Source: Chloroflexota bacterium
GTDB taxonomy: Bacteria > Chloroflexota > Limnocylindria > Limnocylindrales > CSP1-4
DNA: 11,972 bases
Direction: 5' to 3'
NCBI GenBank assembly: GCA_021785115.1
Contig: JAJYGO010000184.1
Span: 1 to 11,972 of the forward strand
The translations under genes and the position numbers were made by a program. The notes under the pieces are model-generated. The model was not told where the DNA came from. It saw only the letters and a program-made list of their open reading frames with translations, and made no database searches. Below, in pieces: positions 1 through 6,880 of this stretch. Numbering within the stretch: the stretch's first letter is position 1; each line of letters starts with the position of its first letter.

Positions 1-99
1 GTGCTGCTCGCACCGTTCATGAAGTTCGCCCACGCCGTGTACCGGCCCGTGGCGCTCTTCTTCTACGCGATCGCGGGGGAGCGGGCGAGCGGGTCATGA
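1..99 (+). CDS. C-terminal end of an HdrE/DsrM/NarI-like membrane cytochrome subunit (5' truncated)
   Basis: Frame 1 is open from the left edge to a TGA at 97-99 and gives the last 32 residues of a protein whose start lies outside the window. The tail contains LLAPFMKFAHAVYRPVALFFYAIAG followed by a short polar end, that is, the end of a hydrophobic segment with a His-containing KFAHAVYRP stretch. This resembles the end of the cytochrome b-type membrane subunits of the HdrE, DsrM and nitrate reductase gamma group, where a KF(S/A)H..YR motif follows the last helix. Those proteins pass electrons between quinones and cytoplasmic Fe-S partners. The HdrA-like and ferredoxin genes about 4 kb downstream fit that theme, but only 32 residues are visible and the assignment rests on one motif. 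Confidence 0.5.
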   Translation: MLLAPFMKFAHAVYRPVALFFYAIAGERASGS

Positions 100-230
100 A
101 GGACCGCCCGACGCGGATCGCGAGGTGGCGGACGGCCTGCGACTCCCGGGCCGTTCGCCTCTCCGACATCTCACTGCTGCGTGACACGCTTCCCGCGAGG
201 TGCTGCCGCACGTGCGAAGCCTGCTCGTGA
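96..230 (+). CDS. Small Cys-rich ORF, hypothetical (44 aa)
   Basis: An ATG overlaps the stop of the preceding gene in an ATGA arrangement, and the frame runs 44 codons to TGA at 228-230. The product is basic at the N-terminus and ends with a cysteine cluster (C15, C36, C37, C40, C43; ending CCRTCEACS). About nine of ten third positions are G or C, as in the confirmed genes here, but that is weak support in DNA this GC-rich. No family is recognised. It could be a real small protein coupled to the cytochrome-like gene, the remnant of a larger Fe-S protein, or chance. No good Shine-Dalgarno sequence lies at the usual distance, though coupling would not need one. Confidence 0.35.
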   Translation: MKDRPTRIARWRTACDSRAVRLSDISLLRDTLPARCCRTCEACS

Positions 231-257
231 ACATCCCTGCGCTCCGGCCCGCACTAC

Positions 258-263
258 GGAGGA
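258..263 (+). promoter_or_regulatory. Ribosome binding site setting the molybdopterin subunit start
   Basis: The sequence GGAGGA lies 10 bases ahead of the GTG at 274. It favours this GTG over the in-frame ATG at 181, whose extra 31 residues have low-complexity, Arg/Ala-rich composition unlike the start of this family. Confidence 0.7.
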
Positions 264-273
264 TTCCCGGGCC

Positions 274-2490
274 GTGCTGACCGGAACGGCGGCGTTGCGC
301 CGCGACGGTCCGGACAAGGTGACCGGGCGGGCGCGCTACACGGACGACCTCGTGGTCCCGGGAGCCTGGTATGGCGCGACGGTGCGCGCGACCGAGCCAC
401 ACGCCCGGCTCCTGGGCATCGAACGCGACCCGGACTTCGACTGGTCGGACATCGTGCTCGTGACCGCGGCAGACATCCCTGGCGACAACGTCGTCCACCT
501 CCAGGTCGATGACCAGCCGGCACTCGTTGCCGACGAGATCCGCCACGTCGCCGAGCCCGTCGCGCTTGTCGCGGCCCCCGACCCGACGCTCGCGCGAGCG
601 GCGCGCGACCACGTCCACCTGCGCACGGAGCCCCTGCCCGCGGTCCTCGACCCGCTCGTGTCCGAGCATGCGTTCGCGGCCTACGAGATCGTCCGGGGCG
701 ACCTCCCGGCGGGGTTGGCGGAGGCGGACCTCGTCGTCGAGGGGACGTACCGGGTCGGTCCCCAGGAGCACCTCTCGATCGAGCCCCAGGGCGTCATCGC
801 CGTCCCGCGAGCGGACGGCGGGGTGATCGTGTACGGCTCGATGCAGTGCCCGTACTACGTCCACGCGGCCCTCGCCCGCGCCCTCGGGCTCGAGGCCGAG
901 CGGGCCGTCGTGGTGCAGGCCGAGACGGGTGGCGGGTTCGGGGGCAAGGAGGAGTACCCCTCGATGCTGGCCATTCACGCCGCCCTGCTCGCCCATCGCA
1001 CGGGGCGTCCCGTGCGGATGATCTACGACCGACACGAGGACATCGCCGCGACCACGAAGCGCCATCCCGCCGTGGTCACCCACCGGACGGGCGTCACGCG
1101 CGACGGACGGCTGGTGGCGCAGGACATCGAGGTCGTCATGGACGGCGGCGCGTACGCCACGCTCTCGCCGGTGGTCCTCTCGCGCGGGGCCATCCACGCC
1201 GCGGGGCCGTATCGCTGCCCGAACGTCCGGATCCGGGCGCGCGCGATGGCCACGAACACGCCGCCCAGCGGGGCATTCCGCGGGTTCGGGGCGCCGCAGA
1301 CGGAGTTCGCGGCCGAGACCCAGGTGAACCGCATCGCCGACGCGCTCGGGATCTCGCCCGCCGAGATGCGCCGCCGCTGGGCCTACCGCGTGGGGGATGT
1401 GACGCCCACCGGGCAGCGGCTGGCCTCGAGCGTGAGCGCCGGTGCGGTCCTCGAGCGCGTCCTCGCGGCGTCCGACTTCGACGCCGCGCGGGCACGGACC
1501 GCGGCGGCTCGCCGGCAGGCAGCAGCGCCCGGGACGCGGCGCACGGCGTCGGGGGTTGGCCTCGCCCTCGGCTGGCACGGCGCCGGCTTCACTGGCAGCG
1601 GCGAGGAGCACCTCGCGAGTGAAGCCGCGGTCGAAGTGACGGGCGCGGGAACGATCCGGATCCTCGTCGACTCGACCGAGATCGGGCAGGGCATGCGGAC
1701 GGTCCTTCCCCAGCTCGTCGCCGACGCACTCGGCGTGTCCATGGCCGACGTGGAGGTCGCGCCGCAGGACACGTCGCTGGTTCCCAACAGCGGTCCGACG
1801 GTGGCTTCCCGGACGACGATGATCGTGGGTGGCCTGTGCGTCCAGGCGGCTCGCCGCCTGCGCGCGGAGGTCGAGGCGCGTACCGGGCGGCCCTTCGGCG
1901 AAGGGTACCGGGACGACGCGCGCGAGCACGGCGCGAGCCGAGCCGATGCCCGGTTCGAGGGCTTCCCGGGGATCGAGTGGGACGAGCCCACGCATCGGGG
2001 CGACGCGTATCCGGCCTACAGCTGGGCCGCCGCGGTCGCGACCGCTGACGTGGACCTCGACTCGGGAGAGGTGAGCGTGCGGTCCGTCGTCGCCGTCGAC
2101 GAGGCCGGCCGCATCGTGAACCCGCTCCTGGCGTCCGGGCAGGTCGAGGGGGGCACGCTGCAGGCGGTGGGCTACGCGACGATCGAGGAGATGAAGGTCG
2201 AGGACGGGCGCTACGTGAACGACCGCTTCGCGACCTACCTCGTGCCGACTGCCCTCGATGCGCCCGAGATCCGGGCACTCTTCGTCGAGGATCCCTTCCA
2301 GGGCGTGCCCCACGGTGCCAAGGGCCTCGGTGAGCTGCCAATGGACGTCGGGGCGCCCGCCGTGATCGCGGCGATCCACGATGCGACCGGGGCGTGGATC
2401 CCCGAGCTCCCCGCGACACCCGAGCGCGTCCTCGCCGCGATCCTCGCGGCCGAGGCGACCCCCGCGCCCGAAGCGGAGCCGTCGCCGTGA
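274..2490 (+). CDS. Xanthine dehydrogenase family molybdopterin-binding subunit
   Basis: This 738-residue protein is the catalytic subunit of a molybdenum hydroxylase, which hydroxylates a C-H position using water and passes electrons to the Fe-S/FAD subunit encoded next. Length is normal for the stand-alone subunit (about 730-790). The N-terminal hammerhead domain (RRDGPDKVTGRARYTDD, residues 9-25) leads into the cofactor region with GGGFGGKE (219-226), AFRGFG (334-339), EIGQG (469-473), the serine/threonine-rich TVASRTT loop (509-515) and GLGE near the C-terminus, with the presumed catalytic base at E687. E226, R304 and F338 have the same spacing (78 and 34) as bovine xanthine oxidase Glu802, Arg880 and Phe914, suggesting a purine-like pocket. 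The AYxCSFR loop of form I CO dehydrogenase is absent. The GTG start is chosen from its ribosome site. The stop overlaps the next start as GTGA, so the two genes are coupled. Confidence 0.93.
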   Translation: MLTGTAALRRDGPDKVTGRARYTDDLVVPGAWYGATVRATEPHARLLGIERDPDFDWSDIVLVTAADIPGDNVVHLQVDDQPALVADEIRHVAEPVALVAAPDPTLARAARDHVHLRTEPLPAVLDPLVSEHAFAAYEIVRGDLPAGLAEADLVVEGTYRVGPQEHLSIEPQGVIAVPRADGGVIVYGSMQCPYYVHAALARALGLEAERAVVVQAETGGGFGGKEEYPSMLAIHAALLAHRTGRPVRMIYDRHEDIAATTKRHPAVVTHRTGVTRDGRLVAQDIEVVMDGGAYATLSPVVLSRGAIHAAGPYRCPNVRIRARAMATNTPPSGAFRGFGAPQTEFAAETQVNRIADALGISPAEMRRRWAYRVGDVTPTGQRLASSVSAGAVLERVLAASDFDAARARTAAARRQAAAPGTRRTASGVGLALGWHGAGFTGSGEEHLASEAAVEVTGAGTIRILVDSTEIGQGMRTVLPQLVADALGVSMADVEVAPQDTSLVPNSGPTVASRTTMIVGGLCVQAARRLRAEVEARTGRPFGEGYRDDAREHGASRADARFEGFPGIEWDEPTHRGDAYPAYSWAAAVATADVDLDSGEVSVRSVVAVDEAGRIVNPLLASGQVEGGTLQAVGYATIEEMKVEDGRYVNDRFATYLVPTALDAPEIRALFVEDPFQGVPHGAKGLGELPMDVGAPAVIAAIHDATGAWIPELPATPERVLAAILAAEATPAPEAEPSP

Positions 2491-3896
2491 GGGTCGAGGC
2501 CGGGAGCCCCTCGATCGTGCGGTTCGCCGTCAACGGCGCGCCCGTGGAGGTCGCGGCCCCCGGCGGCCGACGCCTGCTTGACGCCCTGCGGATCGACCTC
2601 GGGCTGACCGGGACGAAGGAGGGCTGCGGCGAGGGCGAATGCGGTGCCTGCGCGGTCCTGCTCGACGGGACGCTCGTCAACAGCTGCCTCGTCCCTCTCT
2701 GCCAGGTCGAGGGCCGGGCGGTCGTGACGGTCGAGGGGCTGACCCGCGGCAACCGGCTCGATCCCCTCCAGCACGCATTCCTGCGCTCCGGCGCCGTTCA
2801 GTGCGGGTTCTGCACGCCAGGCATGCTCATGGCGGGCCACGCGTTCCTCGAGAGCGGAGCGACGCCGACCGACAGCGCGATCCGAGAGGCGATCGCGGGC
2901 AACATCTGTCGCTGTACGGGCTATACGCGGATCGTGGAGGCGATCCGATCAGCGGCGGAGCGCGCGGATGCGCCGGACGTGGTCGCTCCCCAAGCCGCCG
3001 CGCCTGCGGTGGCCGGCCCACGCAGCGTCGTGCGGCGGTCCGCCCCGCCGGCCGCCTCGCCGGGGACGCTCGACGATGCGCTCCAGCTGCTGGCGGGGGG
3101 CGCCTACCGGCCCATCGCCGGAGGGACGGACGTGATGGTGGGCCTCGCCGGTGGCGACGCAGTCGGAAGGCCGCTCCTCGACCTGTGGGCGCTGGACGAG
3201 CTGCGAGGGATCCGCCTCGCAGTCGACCCGGCCGGCGCGCCACTGCTCGAGCTCGGGGCCCTCACGACCTATGCCGAGCTCCGTCGCTCGCCGGTCGTCG
3301 CCGAGCATCTCCCGGCCCTCGCCGAGGTCGCCGCGACCGTGGGCGCCCCGCAGATCCAGGCACGCGGCACGATCGGCGGGAACGTCGTCAATGCCTCGCC
3401 AGCCGGGGACGTGCTGCCGCTCCTGCTCGCAACGGACGCCTCGCTCGTCGTGGCCAGCGTCCGCGGAGCGCGACGGATCGCCGCGGGCGAGTTCTTCACC
3501 GCCTATCGCATCACCGCTCGCGGTGACGACGAGCTGCTCGTGCGGATCGAGATTCCGCTCCCCACAGGGCGCCATGTCCGGTTCCGAAAAGTCGGCACTC
3601 GCCGCGCGCTGGCCATCTCCAAGGTCGCCATGGCGGTCTCCTGGAGAGCGGACAACGGGGCCTGGCGCGACGTGCGTGTCGCGCTCGGCTCGGTCGCCCC
3701 GATCCCGGTCCGTGCGCCGGGGACCGAGGCGATCCTGGAGGGCACGTCGCCAGGTGCGGATGTGGCGGCGCGAGCCGCGGCGGCCGTCGCCGCGGAGATC
3801 CGCCCCATCGACGACGTCCGCTCGACCGCGGCCTACCGGCGCCTCGTTGCCGGGCGCGTGCTCCGGCGCATCGTCCTCGACGCTGCGGCGGGTTGA
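2487..3896 (+). CDS. Fused [2Fe-2S]/FAD-binding subunit of xanthine dehydrogenase-type enzyme
   Basis: This 469-residue protein joins the Fe-S and FAD subunits that many relatives encode separately. Residues about 10-85 form a plant-type ferredoxin domain with ligands C47, C52, C55 (CGEGECGAC) and C67. Residues about 86-160 form the helical second [2Fe-2S] domain with C106, C109 (QCGFCTPG) and C141, C143 (CRCTGY). A Pro/Ala-rich linker (about 160-195) leads to the FAD domain, with PIAGGTDVMV (209-218) and TIGGNVVNASPAGD (295-308), and then the CO-dehydrogenase-type flavoprotein C-terminal domain (about 360-465). It would carry electrons from the Mo centre through both clusters to FAD and an external acceptor, probably NAD or a quinone. 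The GTG start overlaps the upstream TGA as GTGA. An in-frame ATG at 2394 would give a Pro/Arg-rich leader inside the previous gene and is rejected. Cluster and flavin motifs are all intact. Confidence 0.94.
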   Translation: MRVEAGSPSIVRFAVNGAPVEVAAPGGRRLLDALRIDLGLTGTKEGCGEGECGACAVLLDGTLVNSCLVPLCQVEGRAVVTVEGLTRGNRLDPLQHAFLRSGAVQCGFCTPGMLMAGHAFLESGATPTDSAIREAIAGNICRCTGYTRIVEAIRSAAERADAPDVVAPQAAAPAVAGPRSVVRRSAPPAASPGTLDDALQLLAGGAYRPIAGGTDVMVGLAGGDAVGRPLLDLWALDELRGIRLAVDPAGAPLLELGALTTYAELRRSPVVAEHLPALAEVAATVGAPQIQARGTIGGNVVNASPAGDVLPLLLATDASLVVASVRGARRIAAGEFFTAYRITARGDDELLVRIEIPLPTGRHVRFRKVGTRRALAISKVAMAVSWRADNGAWRDVRVALGSVAPIPVRAPGTEAILEGTSPGADVAARAAAAVAAEIRPIDDVRSTAAYRRLVAGRVLRRIVLDAAAG

Positions 3897-4027
3897 CCGA
3901 CCGGCGCGAGCTGGTTGCCGCTCCCGCCTGGACGCGCGTCGGCTCGCGACCCGCCCGCCCGTCGAAGGCGCGGACCCGGGCGGCCGCCGCCGGCGTGGGC
4001 CCCGACGTCCGTACCCCCAGGAGCCAT

Positions 4028-4050
4028 CGCTTCCGGTGCCGCCGGAAGCG
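4028..4050. terminator. Hairpin between convergent operons, probable bidirectional terminator
   Basis: A perfect 9-bp inverted repeat (CGCTTCCGG and CCGGAAGCG) flanks a 5-base loop. It begins 132 bases after the molybdenum hydroxylase stop and lies 8 bases beyond the ferredoxin stop on the other strand, the only strong hairpin in the 162-bp convergent gap. No run of T follows on either side, so it fits the U-less terminators common in GC-rich genomes or a 3' end stabiliser. The rest of the gap (3897-4027) shows nothing recognisable. Confidence 0.6.
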
Positions 4051-4058
4051 GGACCACC

Positions 4059-4340
4059 TCAGCGTATGGCGTACTGCTCGCGCAGTCGCCGCAGCGTCGC
4101 CACGAACTCCGCCTGGCCGGGGAAACTCAGGGCGTCCGTGGGGCAGATACTCGTGCAGGAGGAGCAGCCCACGACGCAGTTCAGCGGATTGGCGACGATG
4201 GTGGTCTTCTCGCCCTGGACGAAGACGTCATTGGTGCAGAACTGCAGGCACTCCGAGTCGTTGAGGCAGGCTTCCGGGTCGATCGTGGGGAACCAGGGGA
4301 TCGCCTCCCGGGGAATGCCCATGTAGGACTGGTCGCTCAT
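4059..4340 (-). CDS. Dicluster ferredoxin with CxxDxxC first motif
   Basis: This 93-residue protein is a small cytoplasmic electron carrier with two bacterial-type Fe-S motifs. The first is C25-x2-D28-x2-C31-x3-C35: the second ligand position holds Asp instead of Cys. The second is C55-x3-C59-x2-C62-x3-C66-P (NCVVGCSSCTSICP), with the extra residue seen in a ferredoxin subgroup. The N-terminal IPREAIPWFPTID is also typical of that subgroup. Asp at this position gives an Asp-ligated [4Fe-4S] or a [3Fe-4S] cluster in characterised ferredoxins such as that of Pyrococcus furiosus. The ATG overlaps the stop of the HdrA-like gene as ATGA, placing it last in a three-gene operon, so it may be the electron partner of that gene. 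A longer frame opens upstream to about 4754 but lies over the two preceding genes, so the short start is chosen. Confidence 0.88.
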   Translation of the reverse strand: MSDQSYMGIPREAIPWFPTIDPEACLNDSECLQFCTNDVFVQGEKTTIVANPLNCVVGCSSCTSICPTDALSFPGQAEFVATLRRLREQYAIR

Positions 4341-4699
4341 CCCTCGATCGCCCCGAGCGTGGCCTCGACGTCGGCAAATGCCTCGTCGGTGGTCTTGAAC
4401 TGGATGGAGACCGGCCTCCATGTCGTCTCGTTCATGGGAACTCCGGCCTGCTCGAATCCGTCGCGCAGAAGCTTGGCCTGCTTCTCGACCTTGCAGGCCG
4501 GGGTGACGTAGACCGTGCCATCGTCCTTCAGGAGATCGCGCATGAGCGCCTCGCCGTTGGCTTCGCAGAGCCGGGCATGAATGACCATGTAGTCGTGCGG
4601 CAGCTCGAGCCGGATCCGTTCCGCCAGCTGAGGAATGTCGAGGTCCTTCATGCTCGGGCACGCGAAGCTGCACGTGCACATGAGAATCGCCTTCTTCAC
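4337..4699 (-). CDS. Free-standing HdrA N-terminal-domain-like Cys protein
   Basis: This 120-residue protein reads like the N-terminal module of heterodisulfide reductase subunit A without the FAD and ferredoxin domains. A hydrophobic strand runs into C8-T-C10-x3-C14, and then come an LCEANGEALMRDLL segment (C45) and a VTPACK segment (C69), in the same order as the HdrA pattern of CxC, lC...G..., and vvaaC. Its job is unknown; the conserved cysteines suggest Fe-S or thiol chemistry linked to the ferredoxin downstream. The GTG at 4699 is chosen because it overlaps the upstream TGA as GTGA and sits 6 bases from GGAGG; another GTG one codon earlier (4702) is only 3 bases from it. The stop overlaps the ferredoxin start as ATGA. 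The gene is convincing; the family link is by pattern only. Confidence 0.75.
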   Translation of the reverse strand: MKKAILMCTCSFACPSMKDLDIPQLAERIRLELPHDYMVIHARLCEANGEALMRDLLKDDGTVYVTPACKVEKQAKLLRDGFEQAGVPMNETTWRPVSIQFKTTDEAFADVEATLGAIEG

Positions 4700-5226
4700 C
4701 ACGAGCCTCCAATGTCGCTTGCCGGCCTCCTGCGGGCGCCCGGCTGTATATCAACCGAGATTGTCACACCATGATCTGAGATTGCTGAGGGCGCGACCGG
4801 CCCGTTCTCGAGGAGCCGTGCGGCAAGGACGGAGAGGGCCTGTAGGACACGTCTCGCGCGGACGGTGCACGCCGCCGGTGCGGTGGACGGGGACGCGAGC
4901 GCTACGTGAGCCAGCTCTGCCAGTCGATCTGCGGGAGTCCAGGGCTCGTCGAGCAGGTTGACGTCGACCCGCCCGATGCCCGGCAGCGCGGCCACGGCGG
5001 CCTGCACCTGCCCCGCGAGCCAGCCCGCCAGCGGGCAGCCAGGGGCTGGCAGCACGAGTTCGATCCTGACGTGTCCGTCCTGCACCCCGATCGTCCGCAC
5101 GAGACCGAGGTCGACGATGCTCGCCCCGAGTTCGGGGTCCACGACGCCACGCAACGCCTCGCGAACCGCCGAGTCGTCTGGTGTCGGGCCGATGGCGCCG
5201 GCAGTTTCGGTCCCAGTCTTTCGCAT
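4696..5226 (-). CDS. MIP18/DUF59-family metal-sulfur cluster assembly protein with C-terminal extension
   Basis: This 176-residue protein carries the MIP18 (DUF59) fold found in SufT, PaaD and related Fe-S cluster maturation factors. Residues about 20-100 show VREALRGVVDPELG (21-34), SIVDLGLV (36-43), the PGCP turn with the conserved C64, and EPWTP (94-98), all in the expected order. Residues about 105-176 form an extension with no recognised domain, including C120, an Ala/Arg/Leu-rich likely helix (122-140) and a short strand-like tail. The family proteins are usually about 100-160 residues. It is the first gene of the minus-strand operon and its stop overlaps the HdrA-like start, so a role in loading clusters into the HdrA-like protein or ferredoxin is a natural inference. 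The ATG at 5226 is chosen because the family homology begins soon after; its ribosome site is weak, and a GTG lies one codon earlier. Confidence 0.82.
   Translation of the reverse strand: MRKTGTETAGAIGPTPDDSAVREALRGVVDPELGASIVDLGLVRTIGVQDGHVRIELVLPAPGCPLAGWLAGQVQAAVAALPGIGRVDVNLLDEPWTPADRLAELAHVALASPSTAPAACTVRARRVLQALSVLAARLLENGPVAPSAISDHGVTISVDIQPGARRRPASDIGGSW
4706..4710 (-). promoter_or_regulatory. Ribosome binding site for the HdrA-like gene
   Basis: GGAGG on the minus strand lies 6 bases ahead of the GTG at 4699 and 3 bases ahead of the alternative GTG at 4702. The spacing, together with the GTGA overlap, decides for 4699. It lies inside the end of the upstream DUF59-type gene, so the two are coupled. 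Confidence 0.7.
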
Positions 5227-5468
5227 CACTGCTCGCCGGCGTTCGCAGGGGCAACGGGCCGTCGGGACTTGTCGCCCACGGGGTTCGTGACTCTCGGCAC
5301 GACCATCACCACACCGGTTGATGAGATATTCAAGCCTGTGAAGATGCCCCTCGGGTTGCTGGCGCGCAGGCGCCCGTTCTCGTTCGCGCCCGGGCTGTTC
5401 GGCGTGGGGAGCGTTGGATCCGGCGGCGGGTCGACAGGCAGCCGCAGGGCTCGGCCGGGCATGCCGCG
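5227..5468. promoter_or_regulatory. Divergent intergenic region, probable shared promoter region
   Basis: This 242-bp gap separates the minus-strand Fe-S operon from the plus-strand lipoyl/DGC operon, so promoters for both should lie here. The only AT-richer patch is at 5318-5334 (TTGATGAGATATTCAA within it), an imperfect inverted repeat TTGAT/TTCAA containing a GATATT that could serve as a -10 element. It looks slightly like an FNR/CRP-type half-site pair, but the 6-base spacing and one mismatch do not fit the FNR consensus. No convincing -35 partner or operator is visible, and individual elements are not claimed. Confidence 0.4.
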
Positions 5469-6875
5469 ATGACCGACACATACGACCTGGCGGTGCTGGG
5501 CGGTGGTCCAGCCGGTTACGTGGCGGCGCTCCGGGCAGCGCAGCTCGGTGCGCATGCCGTGCTGATCGAGCACGCGCGCGTCGGCGGCACCTGCCTGAAT
5601 GTCGGCTGCATCCCCACCAAGGCGCTGACCACCTCGATGGAAGTGCTGTTTGGCGCGAGGCGCGCGCGCGAGTTCGGGGTTGCGATCCCGTCCGCCGACC
5701 CCGACCTGCCCGCACTCATGGCGTACAAGCAGGGCACCGTCAACGCGCTGGTCGGCGGGGTTGAGCACCTCCTGGGGGCAGCAGGCGTCACGCTCCTGCG
5801 CGGCACCGGGCAGCTGGTGGCCGCGGACATGCTACGCGTGCAACCCGACGCCGGCGATCCGGTCACCGTATCGGCGGGCCGCGTGATCCTCGCCCCGGGT
5901 TCCATCACCGCGCGCCCGACGATCCCCGGCCTCGACCTGCCGGGCGTGCTCACCAGCACCGAGGCGCTGGACATCCCGGAAATCCCTGAACGCCTGATCG
6001 TGGTCGGAGGAGGCGTCATCGGCCTGGAGTTCGCGTGCATCTACGAGGCCCTGGGCAGCCAGGTGACGATACTGGAGATGCTGCCGACCCTGCTGGCTGG
6101 GGTGACCGACGAGGTGGTGGCGCAGCGGCTGGTTGTGCTGCTGCGGCGGCGCGGCATGCGCATCGTCACCGGCGCGCAAGTGGCCGCCATCGCGTCCCGC
6201 GCACGTGGCCTGGCGGTCACGTACCGGGACGCCGGAGGCGCCGAGACGCGGATCGAGGGCGATCGCGTGCTGGTCGCGGTGGGCCGCTGGCCGAACACCG
6301 ACGGCCTGGGCCTGGCAGACGCCGGGGTCAAGCTGAACGGCCGGGCGATCGACGTGGATGGACACCTCGCCAGCAGCATCCCAGGCGTCTGGGCCGTCGG
6401 CGACGCGGTCGGCGGTCCGATGCTGGCGCACAAGGCGATGGTCGACGGGCGGGTGGCGGCCGAGAACGCGTGCGGCGGCACCCGCACCGTGGACTACCGA
6501 TCGGTGCCGAACGTCGTCTTCACGCGGCCGGAGGTCGCCAGCGTCGGCCTGACCGAGGCGCAGGCGCGCCAGCGGGGCACGGAGGTGAAGGTCGCCCAGT
6601 TCCCCTTCTCCGCCAATCCGCGGGCCCGGATCCTGGGCGAGACGGACGGCCTGGTGAAGCTCGTGTGTGACGCGGACGACGGCGCGGTCCTCGGAGTGCA
6701 CCTCATGGGGCCGCACGCCACCGACCTGATCGCCGAGGGGGCCCTGGCCGTCGAACTCCGGGCGACGGCCGACGATCTGGCGTGGACGACCCACGCCCAT
6801 CCGACGCTGCCGGAGGCCATGCTCGAAGCGGCGCTCGGCTTTCGCGACGCGACCATCCATTTCCGCAGGCGGTAG
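5469..6875 (+). CDS. lpdA: Dihydrolipoamide dehydrogenase
   Basis: This 468-residue flavoprotein reoxidises dihydrolipoyl groups on carrier proteins with NAD. The FAD-binding GGGPAGYVAA is at residues 11-20, the redox-active disulfide C42-LNVG-C47 is in GGTCLNVGCIPTK, the NAD-binding VVGGGVIGLEFA is at 178-189 with an acidic residue (E203) placed to favour NAD, the second FAD motif is GVWAVGDAVGG (306-316), and the C-terminal dimerisation domain ends with the catalytic pair H444 and E449 in HAHPTLPEA. Length and all active residues are normal. It opens a plus-strand operon, with a GcvH-like lipoyl carrier 5 bases downstream as the likely substrate. No E1/E2 or glycine-cleavage P or T genes are in the window, so the partner process is not the usual one as far as can be seen. 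The Shine-Dalgarno sequence is poor. Mercuric reductase is excluded because the C-terminal vicinal cysteines are missing. Confidence 0.95.
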   Translation: MTDTYDLAVLGGGPAGYVAALRAAQLGAHAVLIEHARVGGTCLNVGCIPTKALTTSMEVLFGARRAREFGVAIPSADPDLPALMAYKQGTVNALVGGVEHLLGAAGVTLLRGTGQLVAADMLRVQPDAGDPVTVSAGRVILAPGSITARPTIPGLDLPGVLTSTEALDIPEIPERLIVVGGGVIGLEFACIYEALGSQVTILEMLPTLLAGVTDEVVAQRLVVLLRRRGMRIVTGAQVAAIASRARGLAVTYRDAGGAETRIEGDRVLVAVGRWPNTDGLGLADAGVKLNGRAIDVDGHLASSIPGVWAVGDAVGGPMLAHKAMVDGRVAAENACGGTRTVDYRSVPNVVFTRPEVASVGLTEAQARQRGTEVKVAQFPFSANPRARILGETDGLVKLVCDADDGAVLGVHLMGPHATDLIAEGALAVELRATADDLAWTTHAHPTLPEAMLEAALGFRDATIHFRRR

Positions 6876-6880
6876 GAACG

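Noticed and set aside
94..2379. A 761-codon open frame on the minus strand across the molybdopterin subunit gene
   Set aside because: It is Arg/His/Asp-rich with no family motif and is the usual antisense shadow of a high-GC gene. The plus-strand frame carries all the conserved xanthine dehydrogenase motifs.
4341..4754. Upstream in-frame extension of the ferredoxin to a start at 4754
   Set aside because: The added residues are low-complexity and overlap two confirmed genes in other frames. The ATG at 4340 overlaps the upstream stop as ATGA and begins the conserved region.
5318..5334. FNR-type binding site
   Set aside because: TTGAT and TTCAA are separated by 6 bases and differ from the TTGAT-N4-ATCAA consensus, so it is kept only as an AT-rich patch.
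5469..6875. Mercuric reductase, suggested by the metal-resistance neighbourhood
   Set aside because: The protein lacks the C-terminal cysteine pair and has the HAHPTLPEA active-site end of dihydrolipoamide dehydrogenases, with a lipoyl carrier gene next to it.
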